Counted from the first letter of the stretch, positions 7,520 to 14,933 are shown. The stretch is 19,080 nucleotides of DNA from an uncultured Oscillibacter sp. (GCA_910576845.1 CAJTJA010000046.1:1-19080), one strand, 5' to 3'. Program-made: numbers and translations. The notes: generated by a model from the sequence alone, not told the origin.

Positions 7520-8185
7520 ATGCTGCCCACTACACGTTTAAAAAATCTTTACGAGGGTCCCCTGCCGCCCATGGCGCTGACGGATTATGAGGCCATGAGC
7601 AAGTTCTTGAACCAAGGAGCCCAGCGCTGCAAGGTCTCCGGACGGAACTTTGATTTATTTTTAGACTGGGTTATTCATGCCCTGATCATGAGTCTCACCG
7701 CCGACAGTGCCTCCCGCATCTTCCTGCCCAAGACGAAGACAGGCCCCTTTGTCCTGGACAGCCTGATTCCCATTTCGGGCTTTCCCTCCGCGGGGGATAG
7801 ACAGGTGCGGCTTAATGAATGCAGCCTCATTGCTCCCGTGTGGAACAACAGCGATCTGGAAACAGCGCTGGAATCCCTCTATGACAGCGGCTTTGCCGGA
7901 TCGGATATCAGTCAGCCCTTCGGCGGAGCCTATATTGAGGAACTGCGGCTGGCAGTAATTGATTCCCCATCAGATGTGGACATTCCCAATGTCCTGCGGG
8001 TCTGGGGCCGGGGAAGCATCCGGCTGCCCGCTTACTCTCTGAAAAATATGGATCCTCTGCTCAGCACCGACGGAGAAAAATGGTACATCCAGGAGGAAAA
8101 AGGCGAACGGAGCGAGCCAGTGCTGGAGCCCCGCATGGCGGCGCTCTATAACTGCGGACTCCGCCGCTATTGCGGCAAAGCGTGA
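7520..8185 (+). CDS. Unrecognised 221-aa protein
   Basis: I do not recognise the family. The product is soluble, without signal peptide or membrane helix, and of mixed alpha/beta character. An N-terminal helical part (about 20-65) is followed by a beta-rich middle with a PFVLDSLIPISGF segment and a later VWGRGSIRLP segment. No catalytic motif stands out. The start at 7520 has GGAGG 6 bases upstream and its own promoter, and the frame has normal codon use, so it is very likely a real gene. It is transcribed alone between the sigma operon terminator and a convergent small ORF that overlaps its last 19 bases. Confidence 0.75.
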   Translation: MLPTTRLKNLYEGPLPPMALTDYEAMSKFLNQGAQRCKVSGRNFDLFLDWVIHALIMSLTADSASRIFLPKTKTGPFVLDSLIPISGFPSAGDRQVRLNECSLIAPVWNNSDLETALESLYDSGFAGSDISQPFGGAYIEELRLAVIDSPSDVDIPNVLRVWGRGSIRLPAYSLKNMDPLLSTDGEKWYIQEEKGERSEPVLEPRMAALYNCGLRRYCGKA

Positions 8186-8373
8186 CGCCGGAAATTGCCG
8201 GATGTCATCTGTTCTATTTGAGCCGCGTTCTCTTCCAGGCTCTTCCGCAGCTTTTCCTGGGTTACCATGTCTTGAAGCTGGACTGCCAGCAGCATGCGCA
8301 TATTCAAGGCGCGCTGCTCTTCCAACAGGCTGTTCAACGTAACGCCCCATCCCGCTAAAATCCCTTTTTCCAT
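8167..8373 (-). CDS. Small 68-aa protein, unknown function
   Basis: From the ATG at 8373 the frame gives 68 residues. They are mostly helical and amphipathic (LNSLLEEQRALNMRMLLAVQLQDMV, shown here only in outline as residues 13-37), rich in Gln, Glu and Met, and could form a coiled coil. An AGAGGTGA site lies 6-7 bases before the ATG and a perfect TATAAT lies about 45 bp upstream on the same strand. The frame is open much further upstream (to 8541), but that part has no coding look. It converges with the 221-aa gene and overlaps its 3' end by 19 bases. No family recognised. Confidence 0.5.
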   Translation of the reverse strand: MEKGILAGWGVTLNSLLEEQRALNMRMLLAVQLQDMVTQEKLRKSLEENAAQIEQMTSGNFRRHALPQ

Positions 8374-8413
8374 CACGTTCACCTCTGTATGGCGTGGCTT
8401 TATGAATGAAATA

Positions 8414-8419
8414 ATTATA
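8414..8419 (-). promoter_or_regulatory. -10 box possibly serving the 68-aa ORF
   Basis: A perfect TATAAT on the - strand lies about 40 bases before the ATG at 8373. No convincing -35 is seen at 16-18 bases, so the call is weak. Confidence 0.3.
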
Positions 8420-8668
8420 GAAGGCCAAACTGAAAGCATTCTGAAAAAGCAAAAGCCGCCTCCATAGGCAACCATCTGCCTCTTGTTCACTCCTCTTCTT
8501 AGATTCAGCCGCCGGACAAGACGGGCAAACCGCCTCTGCAACCCAAGGAACTTCTGTCGCTGCCCTTGCAGCCGCGTTTAAGAAAATCGAACCCGCTGTG
8601 AGATGCCCTGTATGCGCGCCGGAAAGCAACCTGACATATGCAGTACAAGTTATAAAACCGCATAAAGA

Positions 8669-8696
8669 AGCGGGGACGGCATGCCGTCCCCGCTTT
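8669..8696. repeat. Perfect 28-bp GC-rich palindrome
   Basis: Each 14-base arm (AAGCGGGGACGGCA) is exactly complementary to the other, giving a very stable hairpin. It lies in the gene-poor stretch 8374-8807, about 110 bp after the chemoreceptor stop. It lacks a T-run on the - strand and has only TTT at once on the + strand, so it is either an imperfect terminator or a copy of a dispersed palindromic repeat. Apart from this, the weak hairpin at 8741-8761 and the -10 box, I see nothing in this stretch. Confidence 0.7.
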
Positions 8697-8740
8697 GCAG
8701 ATAGAAATGCTTTTCAAAATAGAGGCAAGGCTGCATCCGC

Positions 8741-8761
8741 AAAACAGGCGGCAGACACCTG
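8741..8761 (-). terminator. Possible terminator of the SBP-chemoreceptor operon
   Basis: On the - strand a 6-bp stem with one G-U pair (8756-8761 with 8745-8750) is followed by TTTT, about 50 bp after the chemoreceptor stop. Short and weak. Confidence 0.35.
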
Positions 8762-8807
8762 TATATCTCCATCCCCCACGGTCAGTCAGATATCCCGGCT
8801 GGATGTA

Positions 8808-10394
8808 TCACAGATTGGCAAACACGTCCATCTGCTTTTGAAGTTCCTCCACAATCTCCTGATTGGTATTCATCCGCGCAGTAATGCCCGCCATATCATC
8901 CACCAGGGTACGGGTGCTGTCAGCAGCCCCGTTAAGACCGGCAGCGGCGCCATCAATCGCGCCAGAAATACTGGAAATGGAGGCGGCAATCTCGTCCATG
9001 GCGCTTTTCAGCCGGTCCACCCGGTCATTAAATGCCTCCATCGCATGTCCGATGTAATCCGAGTCCTCCCGGTACTGCCGGCCGGCCTGAACAGACTGCT
9101 CCAGCTGATTTATTATGGCCTGGCTCAGATAATCGGCCAGCTCACGGGCACTGCTGGCCAAATAGTTCACCGCCCCTGTGACCACACTGCTGACTTCCTG
9201 AATATGATTGGCCGTTTCGGCACAGGAGTCAGCCAGTTGATGGACTTCCTGGGCCACGATGGAAAATCCGGCTCCTGCCGCCCCGGCCCTAGCCGCCTCA
9301 ACAGAGGCATTGATGGCAATCAAGTTGGTAGAAGAAGAAATATTGAGAATATCCTTGGTCAGTACGCTGATCTGATCTACACTCCGGCTCTTTTCAATGG
9401 CCTGATCCAGCAGCGCCATAATTTCTTCCGTCTTGGCCCGGATCCGTTCCGTCTCGCTATGGGCAGAGCGCTCCATCTCCTCAGCCCGTCCCCGCATTCC
9501 CACAGAATACGTTGTAATAGCGGAGCATTCCTCCGCCATGCTCTGGGTATCTCCTTGGGTGCCGGACGTGCTGGTACTGATGGCAGAAGCGCTGCCTGCA
9601 ATCTCCTCCAAAGCGGCTGAGAGCTGCTCAGTCAGGCCGGAGAGCTTCCGAACGCTGCCGCTGGACGTATGGGTCCGCCGGCGCACCTCGCCCACCACGC
9701 CGCTGATACGCTCGGAGCTGTCCTGAAGGGTACCCATAGCATCCCGAATTGGAGTGAGGACATATTTTCGGATAATCCGAAAGGCTGCCACTACCAATAA
9801 AATACCTACAGTCAGCGTAACCGCGCTGGTAACCAGTGAAGTGATGTAGACCAGGGTAAGCTTCCCGCGGGCAGCCCTTGCCTGTGCGCTGACGGAAGCA
9901 GAGAGCGTGTCAATATCTGTCTCTGCCGCTCCACTCCAGAGAGCCACATCTCCGTTGGCCATGGCATAGGCCTCCTGGGTTTTGCTGTCGGCGCTGGCGC
10001 AAACCAGATGAACCAGGGCGTGCTTAAATTCAGCATACTCTCCCAAAAGAGATTGATACACCAACAAATCTTCCTGCGAGACAAAGCTCTCATAGGCGCT
10101 CAGCTTCTCATCCAGAGCGGCCTCTTCCGCTTTAATCTCCTGCACCAGCTGGATCATGGTAGCATGGTCTGCCGCCACAATATGAGACAGTGCCAAACGG
10201 TGAATGTCCATGACAGACCGCCGGATCCCCTCCAGATGCTCTTCGCTGACCATACATTTATCCACAATGGTTCCCGCATTGGCATGAACATTATTGATGC
10301 CGGATACCGCCAGAATATTGGAAAGCATTGTAATCAAGCCCAGCAAAACAATGGGCAGAATTAGGCGCTGCTGAAGAGTCAGCCTACCTTTCAT
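8808..10394 (-). CDS. Methyl-accepting chemotaxis protein, partner of the adjacent binding protein
   Basis: The 528-aa product has transmembrane helix 1 (about 11-30), an external four-helix-bundle-like sensor (about 37-175), transmembrane helix 2 (about 180-205) and a long cytoplasmic coiled coil. The hairpin tip that contacts CheA/CheW is at about 355-390 (STNLIAINASVEAARAGAAG then GFSIVAQEVHQLA). It departs from the canonical tip in carrying Gly-Ala-Gly-Phe where Gly-Arg/Lys-Gly-Phe is usual. I cannot delimit a clear HAMP domain after helix 2. A segment at about 420-455 (Tyr- and Asp-rich) looks like an insertion seen in other clostridial receptors. A GGGGGGA site lies 7 bases before the ATG. 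The gene starts 33 bp after the binding-protein gene, so the two are cotranscribed, and the receptor may read ligand-loaded binding protein. Confidence 0.9.
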   Translation of the reverse strand: MKGRLTLQQRLILPIVLLGLITMLSNILAVSGINNVHANAGTIVDKCMVSEEHLEGIRRSVMDIHRLALSHIVAADHATMIQLVQEIKAEEAALDEKLSAYESFVSQEDLLVYQSLLGEYAEFKHALVHLVCASADSKTQEAYAMANGDVALWSGAAETDIDTLSASVSAQARAARGKLTLVYITSLVTSAVTLTVGILLVVAAFRIIRKYVLTPIRDAMGTLQDSSERISGVVGEVRRRTHTSSGSVRKLSGLTEQLSAALEEIAGSASAISTSTSGTQGDTQSMAEECSAITTYSVGMRGRAEEMERSAHSETERIRAKTEEIMALLDQAIEKSRSVDQISVLTKDILNISSSTNLIAINASVEAARAGAAGAGFSIVAQEVHQLADSCAETANHIQEVSSVVTGAVNYLASSARELADYLSQAIINQLEQSVQAGRQYREDSDYIGHAMEAFNDRVDRLKSAMDEIAASISSISGAIDGAAAGLNGAADSTRTLVDDMAGITARMNTNQEIVEELQKQMDVFANL

Positions 10395-10427
10395 GCAATT
10401 TCCCCCCAGTGATCATGTATTTGGTGT

Positions 10428-11663
10428 TTAACGCTCGCTCACAGCCTCCGCCAGCCGGTCCAGCTGAACTTGCAGCGGAGCGCCGGAGGGATTTCCCCGG
10501 GCCATGCTGTCGGAAAATTCGGCCACAGGGTCCCAAAATTTTCCGCCAACCCGCTGGAGCTGAGAGTAATTGGACTGCTCCAGCAGCGCGGCGATAGAGG
10601 CAGACGCCTGAACTTCCGGGGAATTAGCCGCGTTGATATTAGCCGGTCCCTGGCCCCGCATTTCAAACCGCAGACGCTGGTTCTCCTCACTGGTAATCCA
10701 CTCTGCCAGCCGCGCCGCCCACTCCGGGTATTGAGAATAGGCATTTACGCCTATGAGCTTACAGCCGGAAAAAGAAGCCATCTGCACCTGCTGCCCCGCA
10801 CAGGTGTAAGTGGGCAGCTTAGACGCTCCCATATTCGTTCCCCATGCTTCCTCCACGGCCACCGCGTTCCACACACCGCTGACGCCCGCAATGACAGTCC
10901 CGTCCCGCACCCCGGCAAGAAATTCCGTATCCGTACGGTTAGTAAAAGCAGGGCTGGCGGCAATATCCAGCATAGCCTGCGCCACATCTACTCCGCAAAT
11001 AGGACCCTCAGCGCTATTCCAGGTACAGTAGTTTGTCAGCCCATCCTCATTGAGTCCCACTTCCAATCCGGTATTGCCAAAAAAAGCATAGACATACCAG
11101 GCGGAGGACCAGTCCATAGCCACCAGCTTTTCAGCCTGAGCAGCCACTTCCAGCATCTGGTTCAGGCTTTCGATATCCTGCTCGGTGAAATAGGCCTTAT
11201 TGTAGTATAGGAAATAGCCGTTGTCCGCAGTCAGGGGATAAGCGTAGAGCGTATTCTCCACGCTGGCCGCCTCTACTGCCGCAGGGAGAGAAGCATTTTG
11301 AACGGCTTCCCCATCCGCAATGGGATCCAGTCCGCCGGCCGCAGCCAGCGCAGCCACCTGATCGTCAGCGAACGCGAACACATCTGCGCCCCCCTCCAAG
11401 TCGCCCAACAAAGCGTCTTTACAGTTGGACTCGCTCTGAGGCCGGTAGGTAATCTGAAAATCAGCCTGGCCAGCGTAGTGTGTCTGAAAGGAGGAAAATA
11501 TTTCCTGGAGCAGCGCCTCATCCTCTTCCGCCCCCCACACCGTCAGCGTGACGGTCTCATTTACCGGGCGGCTGTCGGCGGGCGGCTGTTTTTGACTGCC
11601 GCATGCGGACAACAGGGACAGTATACAGATACATGAAATCAAAAAGGAACTCCGTTTCTCCAT
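10428..11663 (-). CDS. Extracellular solute-binding lipoprotein (family 1, sugar-type)
   Basis: The 411-aa product carries a signal peptide with lipobox Leu-Leu-Ser-Ala-Cys (Cys21), then a bilobal binding-protein body. LTVWGAEEDEALLQEIFSSF near the mature start and the ADVFAFADDQVAALAAAGGLDPI segment are typical of family 1 binding proteins (maltose- or glycerol-3-phosphate-type). The length is standard. The mature protein has several Cys residues, unusual for the family, which could form disulfides. The ligand cannot be read from sequence. The ATG at 11663 has GGAGG 11 bases upstream. A TTG two codons earlier (11669) has a tighter spacing and is an alternative start. No ABC permease or ATPase lies on either side. 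Instead a chemoreceptor follows after 33 bp, suggesting a sensing rather than a transport role. Confidence 0.92.
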   Translation of the reverse strand: MEKRSSFLISCICILSLLSACGSQKQPPADSRPVNETVTLTVWGAEEDEALLQEIFSSFQTHYAGQADFQITYRPQSESNCKDALLGDLEGGADVFAFADDQVAALAAAGGLDPIADGEAVQNASLPAAVEAASVENTLYAYPLTADNGYFLYYNKAYFTEQDIESLNQMLEVAAQAEKLVAMDWSSAWYVYAFFGNTGLEVGLNEDGLTNYCTWNSAEGPICGVDVAQAMLDIAASPAFTNRTDTEFLAGVRDGTVIAGVSGVWNAVAVEEAWGTNMGASKLPTYTCAGQQVQMASFSGCKLIGVNAYSQYPEWAARLAEWITSEENQRLRFEMRGQGPANINAANSPEVQASASIAALLEQSNYSQLQRVGGKFWDPVAEFSDSMARGNPSGAPLQVQLDRLAEAVSER

Positions 11664-11695
11664 TGCCAATCATGCCTCCATTTAAACTATAGCAT

Positions 11696-11724
11696 ATTAT
11701 AGCATCTCGTATTTTCAATTTCAA
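11696..11724 (-). promoter_or_regulatory. Sigma-A promoter of the SBP-chemoreceptor operon
   Basis: On the - strand TTGAAA (11719-11724), a 17-base spacer and a perfect TATAAT (11696-11701) preceded by TGC (extended -10). It is the best promoter in the window and lies about 33 bp before the binding-protein start. It sits at the downstream edge of the phage-gene relic. Confidence 0.75.
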
Positions 11725-11743
11725 CTGTATCCCCCACAATCGC

Positions 11744-11967
11744 ATGGATTTCAACATCGCGGAAGGTAAGCCCGGCAGCCTGGCCGCTTTGCGCTCTGGG
11801 GGCGGTCATGTCGGCCTCGCGCTGGATGTACCCGGCGCTCCCATCGCGCAAGCCTTGCAGAGGGCGCCCTTCTCTCCGTCAAAGTCCATGCAGGTCCGCT
11901 CAATGGCCTCGCATTCCTTCAGCGTGGGGCAGCAGCCGGTACGCTTCTCAAATGCCTCGATCATCAT
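11744..11967 (-). pseudogene. Frameshifted relative of the phage early gene at 18340-18924
   Basis: From the ATG pair at 11967 the - strand reads MMIEAFEKRTGCCPTL, then IERTCMDFDGEKGALCKA, which aligns with MMREEFEQRTGFFPTL, then IEKYYMNFNGDKDAFCKAY of the intact gene. After CKA the frame is lost, apparently through a deletion of about 10 bases. The other frame continues with GYIQREADM, matching TKIQREADM of the intact copy. The original frame stops at 11806. The long coiled-coil and C-terminal part are absent. It is a broken copy of a mobile-element gene in opposite orientation, lying just upstream of the binding-protein promoter. The downstream limit is uncertain. Confidence 0.7.
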
Positions 11968-12013
11968 AATCGATTTGCTTCCTTGTTTTTTTGCCTTACT
12001 TTGTCATCATAGA

Positions 12014-12045
12014 GGGGCCGCCGGAGTAAGGCTTCCGGCCGCCCC
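12014..12045. terminator. Strong GC hairpin between two relic ORFs
   Basis: A 12-bp stem with one mismatch (12014-12025 with 12034-12045, loop of 8). There is no clear T-run on either side, so it is a stable structure that may act as a weak terminator after the 62-aa ORF. Confidence 0.35.
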
Positions 12046-12091
12046 CGTTGGGGTTGGACAGCGGGTTCCTTGGCCGGGGCCGCCACCCTTT

Positions 12092-12280
12092 TTACTTGTT
12101 GACCGTCATCGCTTCGAGCTTTTTGATCAGCTCATCCATGTATTTGCAGCTTCGGACCAGTTCAAGCAGCTGGAGCCTTTCGGATTCCCGTGCCAGCTTT
12201 TCAATGACCTCGGCGGCGTTTGCCATTTCGTCTATGTCCTCACTTCCTTTCGTAAGGGACTGGTTGCCTGCTTTTTTCAT
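12092..12280 (-). CDS. Small 62-aa ORF of a mobile-element relic
   Basis: The frame gives 62 residues, charged and helical (Glu/Lys/Leu-rich, with a predicted amphipathic helix from about 18 to 58). A GAGGTAAAGG site lies just upstream, and its ATG overlaps the TGA of the preceding frame (ATGA at 12277-12280), which is how coupled genes are arranged. It lies between a truncated ORF and the frameshifted phage gene, on the same strand, so it is probably a leftover gene of the same lost element. No function recognised, and it may or may not still be expressed. Confidence 0.5.
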   Translation of the reverse strand: MKKAGNQSLTKGSEDIDEMANAAEVIEKLARESERLQLLELVRSCKYMDELIKKLEAMTVNK

Positions 12281-12360
12281 ACCTTTACCTCGCTGTCCCG
12301 CACAGTCTTCGCAGCCTTGGCGTCTTTAAGGCTTGATGACCACCGGGAAGGCAGTGTGTA
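12277..12360 (-). pseudogene. C-terminal remnant of an unidentified ORF
   Basis: The reading frame that ends at 12277 closes with a basic tail (SLKDAKAAKTVRDSEVKV) and a stop that overlaps the start of the 62-aa ORF. Upstream of about 12360 the frame runs into terminator-like sequence and no start is seen. It looks like the 3' end of a gene whose front was deleted. The coding nature is inferred from the ATGA overlap only. Confidence 0.35.
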
Positions 12361-12368
12361 TCCCTGAC

Positions 12369-12405
12369 AAAAAGAGAAAGCCCAGACGCCTGGTGTGCGT
12401 CCGGG
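12369..12405 (-). terminator. Terminator-like hairpin, - strand
   Basis: A 9-bp stem with one G-U pair (12397-12405 with 12381-12389, loop of 7) is followed on the - strand by a T-rich tail (12369-12380). It would stop transcription arriving from the structured element to the right. Confidence 0.5.
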
Positions 12406-12432
12406 AGGTAAAATAGGGGTATATTTCATTGC

Positions 12433-12463
12433 AAGCAGAGAGACCGGCCCTCTCTGCTTTTTC
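12433..12463 (+). terminator. Terminator-like hairpin, + strand
   Basis: A 10-bp perfect stem (12433-12442 with 12450-12459, loop of 7) runs directly into TTTTT. It faces the - strand terminator just to its left. No + strand gene precedes it within the window's relic region, so it may be a leftover of a lost gene or end a small RNA. Confidence 0.55.
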
Positions 12464-12595
12464 TGTCCATATGGAGTTCCCACACTCGCCCCCAGACCCG
12501 CCAGGCCAGACGGTAAAATCCTAATCAAGCTACTTTCCCTATAGTTGGAGTATAGCACGGGCGGCCTGCTGATTTTGTTAGAAACAGGTATAGAC

Positions 12596-12628
12596 CACGG
12601 CCACCCTGAAGAACTCAGGGCGGCCGTG
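12596..12628. other. Long imperfect hairpin
   Basis: A 14-position stem with a single mismatch (12596-12609 with 12615-12628, loop AGAAC), followed on the + strand by TGTAGTTTTATAA. It could be a weak + strand terminator or part of the structured intergenic region to its right. Confidence 0.4.
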
Positions 12629-12773
12629 TGTAGTTTTATAACGGGAGAACCAGAACAAAACACTGCTTCAACAAGTGAATCGTTGCAGAGTTCGCTTGGC
12701 TCCTCAATGGAATAAGCGGGTAAAATCGATTTCCGGAAAACGCCTCTTGATTTCGCAAAGGAGGGGTGTCTGC

Positions 12774-12901
12774 GGGGAAACCCTTGTGAGTTTCCCCCGT
12801 GGGATTTCAATTCCCTCCGCCGCAGCGGCCACTCTTTGCCGCAGGCAGAGGGCAGGGCACCCAAAAGGAAAGACAGACGGCGCCTGTCTCTCCTTTTGGG
12901 T
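12774..12901. repeat. Highly structured intergenic element
   Basis: The element begins with an 8-bp GC/A stem (12774-12781 with 12790-12797) and has several GC-rich inverted segments (GCCGC/GCGGC around 12818-12842). It ends with a very strong 18-position hairpin with one mismatch (12859-12876 with 12884-12901). From memory, spurious peptides translated from such sequence (for example NHPKGETGAVCLSFW on the - strand) are common in gut Clostridia genomes, which would make this a dispersed element, but I cannot test that here. No protein is likely. Confidence 0.45.
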
Positions 12902-13151
12902 GATTCTTGACAAAAGAGATGCAGACCCCAACCCGCATCCCCTGTCTCTGCCCCATCGTGAGTCCGGCGAAGCAAGTCGTGGTGAGAATTTTTGAATTGC
13001 CTTTTATTGATAAAAGATACCGTTTTACAGCCATTCGAAAAAACGTATTCATCATATTCTCATCAATCCACTTATTAAACAGAGAAAATCTTCCGATATA
13101 TTTTTATAGCTTTCAACCGCGGATAACGAAGTATAAGAGGAGATTGCAAAG

Positions 13152-14855
13152 ATGATTCACTACATGAAAAATCTAAAAATCAGATTGAAACTTTATATTC
13201 TCATAGGAGTCGCGCTGCTCGGAATGCTCATTATCAGCGGGATGTCATTTTTCCTCATGGGCCGGATGAACGACATGACAAACGACATTGCAACAAGCTG
13301 GCTTCCCAGTGTTGATGTAGCAAGGGAGCTGAGCGCTACCATTTCCAATATTCGGCTGAATGAGCTGGAGTACCTTACCGCAGACTCCGATAGCAAAGAG
13401 GAGACCAGCCTTCAGTCCCTCCAGGATGGAATCGAAAGAACGGACGCCCTCTTATCCGCATATGAGGATATGATCGATGAGGAAGAACGGAATTTTTATG
13501 ACAACGCAAACAATCTCTGGACACAGTATCAGGCGGTGGAAGAAGAAATGATGGCTTTTGCCAAACAGGGCCGCTCTGAAAGTGCCCGTGCGATTCTGGA
13601 CGGAGAATGTGAGGCGCTTTTCAACTCTTTAAACAGCGCTTTTGATGATATTATCGCCTACAATACAAAGGGAAGCGCTGATGCAGCGGCGGAAAGCGCT
13701 TCCCTTTACAGAACTGCCACCTTGACCATGGCGGCAGTTGTCATTGCCATCATCCTCGTAGGCGTCTTCTTCTCATTTGTGATTATACGCCTGATCAAAA
13801 CCCCTATTTCTGAAATCCAGAATGCCGCCATAAAAATGGCGGAAGGCGATTTGGATGTAAAGATTTCCTATACCTCGAAGGATGAACTTGGTATTCTCGC
13901 CGTTCAGGTAAGCAGATTGATCCATAAGCTTCAGCTTATTATTGAGGATGAGAATCAATTCCTTGCTAAAATGGCCGAGGGAGATTTTACGGTGGATTCG
14001 ACCTGCGAGGAAGCGTATACCGGCGGCTTTTATCCTCTGCTTGTCTCGTTCCGTGGCATTGCAGACAAGCTCAATGACACTATGCTGCAAATCAGCCAAA
14101 GTTCCGCTCAGGTCGCGGGCGGAGCGGACCAAGTATCGAATGGCGCCCAGGCGCTTGCCCAGGGGGCGACTGAGCAGGCCAGTTCTGTGCAGGAACTCGC
14201 TGCCACTATTGATGAAATCTCCAACAAGGTAAATCAGAACGCAGACAGTGCGCGGCAGGCCAGTAAAGCGGCAGACTGTGTCAGCGTAAAGATGAATGTG
14301 AGCAAAGAAAAAATGCAGCAGATGACACATGCAATGGAGGATATCAGCAGCTGCTCCAGTGAGATCAGCAAAATCATGAAGATCATTGAAGATATTGCGT
14401 TCCAAACCAATATTCTCGCCCTGAACGCCGCCGTAGAAGCCGCCCGCGCAGGTGCCGCCGGAAAAGGGTTTGCCGTAGTAGCCGATGAAGTCCGCAATCT
14501 GGCAAACAAAAGCACAAAGGCCTCCGAAAATATCGCTGCTTTAATTGAAAATTCTTTGCAGGCAATCGAAAACGGAACGCAGATTGCAGACGATACAGCG
14601 CAGTCCTTGATTCAAGCAGTCAATGATGTGAACGAAATGGCCGGCATTATCGAACAGATTTCGGAGGCCAGCAGCGATCAGGCGGATTCCATCGCTCAGC
14701 TCACTGTGGGAATTGACCAGATCTCCAATGTTGTACAGACAAACTCGGCAACCGCAGAGGAAAGCGCGGCGGCAAGCGAAGAGCTGTCCGGTCAGTCACA
14801 GCTTATGAAGAGTCTGGTAGAAAGGTTTCAGCTGAAAAGCGGCCTTTCAAAATGA
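13152..14855 (+). CDS. Methyl-accepting chemotaxis protein with canonical signalling tip
   Basis: The 567-aa product has transmembrane helix 1 (about 13-34), a four-helix-bundle sensor outside the cell (about 36-185), transmembrane helix 2 (about 189-213) and a HAMP domain (about 213-268). A second HAMP-like segment follows (about 270-310, FLAKMAEGDFTVD), then the signalling coiled coil. The tip at 415-452 (FQTNILALNAAVEAARAGAA, then GKGFAVVADEVRNLA) is fully canonical, so it should couple to CheW/CheA. Gln/Glu-rich heptads around 338-356 and 533-545 are likely methylation sites. The ATG has GAGGAG upstream. Base composition is visibly lower in GC than in the neighbouring genes, suggesting separate origin. 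The sensor ligand is unknown. Confidence 0.93.
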   Translation: MIHYMKNLKIRLKLYILIGVALLGMLIISGMSFFLMGRMNDMTNDIATSWLPSVDVARELSATISNIRLNELEYLTADSDSKEETSLQSLQDGIERTDALLSAYEDMIDEEERNFYDNANNLWTQYQAVEEEMMAFAKQGRSESARAILDGECEALFNSLNSAFDDIIAYNTKGSADAAAESASLYRTATLTMAAVVIAIILVGVFFSFVIIRLIKTPISEIQNAAIKMAEGDLDVKISYTSKDELGILAVQVSRLIHKLQLIIEDENQFLAKMAEGDFTVDSTCEEAYTGGFYPLLVSFRGIADKLNDTMLQISQSSAQVAGGADQVSNGAQALAQGATEQASSVQELAATIDEISNKVNQNADSARQASKAADCVSVKMNVSKEKMQQMTHAMEDISSCSSEISKIMKIIEDIAFQTNILALNAAVEAARAGAAGKGFAVVADEVRNLANKSTKASENIAALIENSLQAIENGTQIADDTAQSLIQAVNDVNEMAGIIEQISEASSDQADSIAQLTVGIDQISNVVQTNSATAEESAAASEELSGQSQLMKSLVERFQLKSGLSK

Positions 14856-14902
14856 ACCCGTTAGGCTGATGTGTCAGGATAGAGTCTGGTTTGATCTTTT
14901 GC

Positions 14903-14933
14903 GTGGGGGCGTCCAAAATCTGTGTACCCCCAC
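14903..14933. other. Inverted repeat after the chemoreceptor gene
   Basis: GTGGGGG (14903-14909) pairs with CCCCCAC (14927-14933) across a 17-base loop. It may be a weak terminator of the chemoreceptor gene. The - strand wording (TACACAGATTTTGGACG) also recalls the ends of IS256-type elements, but no transposase is near. The rest of 14856-15182 shows no gene or RNA that I can support. Confidence 0.35.

Noticed and set aside
8598..9620. 340-aa open frame on the + strand opposite the chemoreceptor
   Set aside because: Shadow frame of a clear chemoreceptor gene with all family motifs on the other strand.
11744..12367. 207-aa open frame on the + strand
   Set aside because: No ribosome binding site and a sequence without coding look. 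The - strand reading as a phage-gene relic explains the region better.
12277..12975. Long - strand frame of 232 codons and other frames across the structured element
   Set aside because: They run through hairpins and terminators, have no suitable start and show atypical composition. Only the last part near 12277 looks like a gene remnant.
13076..13099. Sigma-D-type promoter (TAAA then CCGATAT) before the second chemoreceptor
   Set aside because: The -10 core fits a motility promoter, but the spacer is about 12 bases instead of about 15, so I do not call it.
14903..14933. IS256-type element end
   Set aside because: Only the wording of a short inverted repeat suggests it. There is no transposase or second end nearby, so it is kept as a hairpin only.
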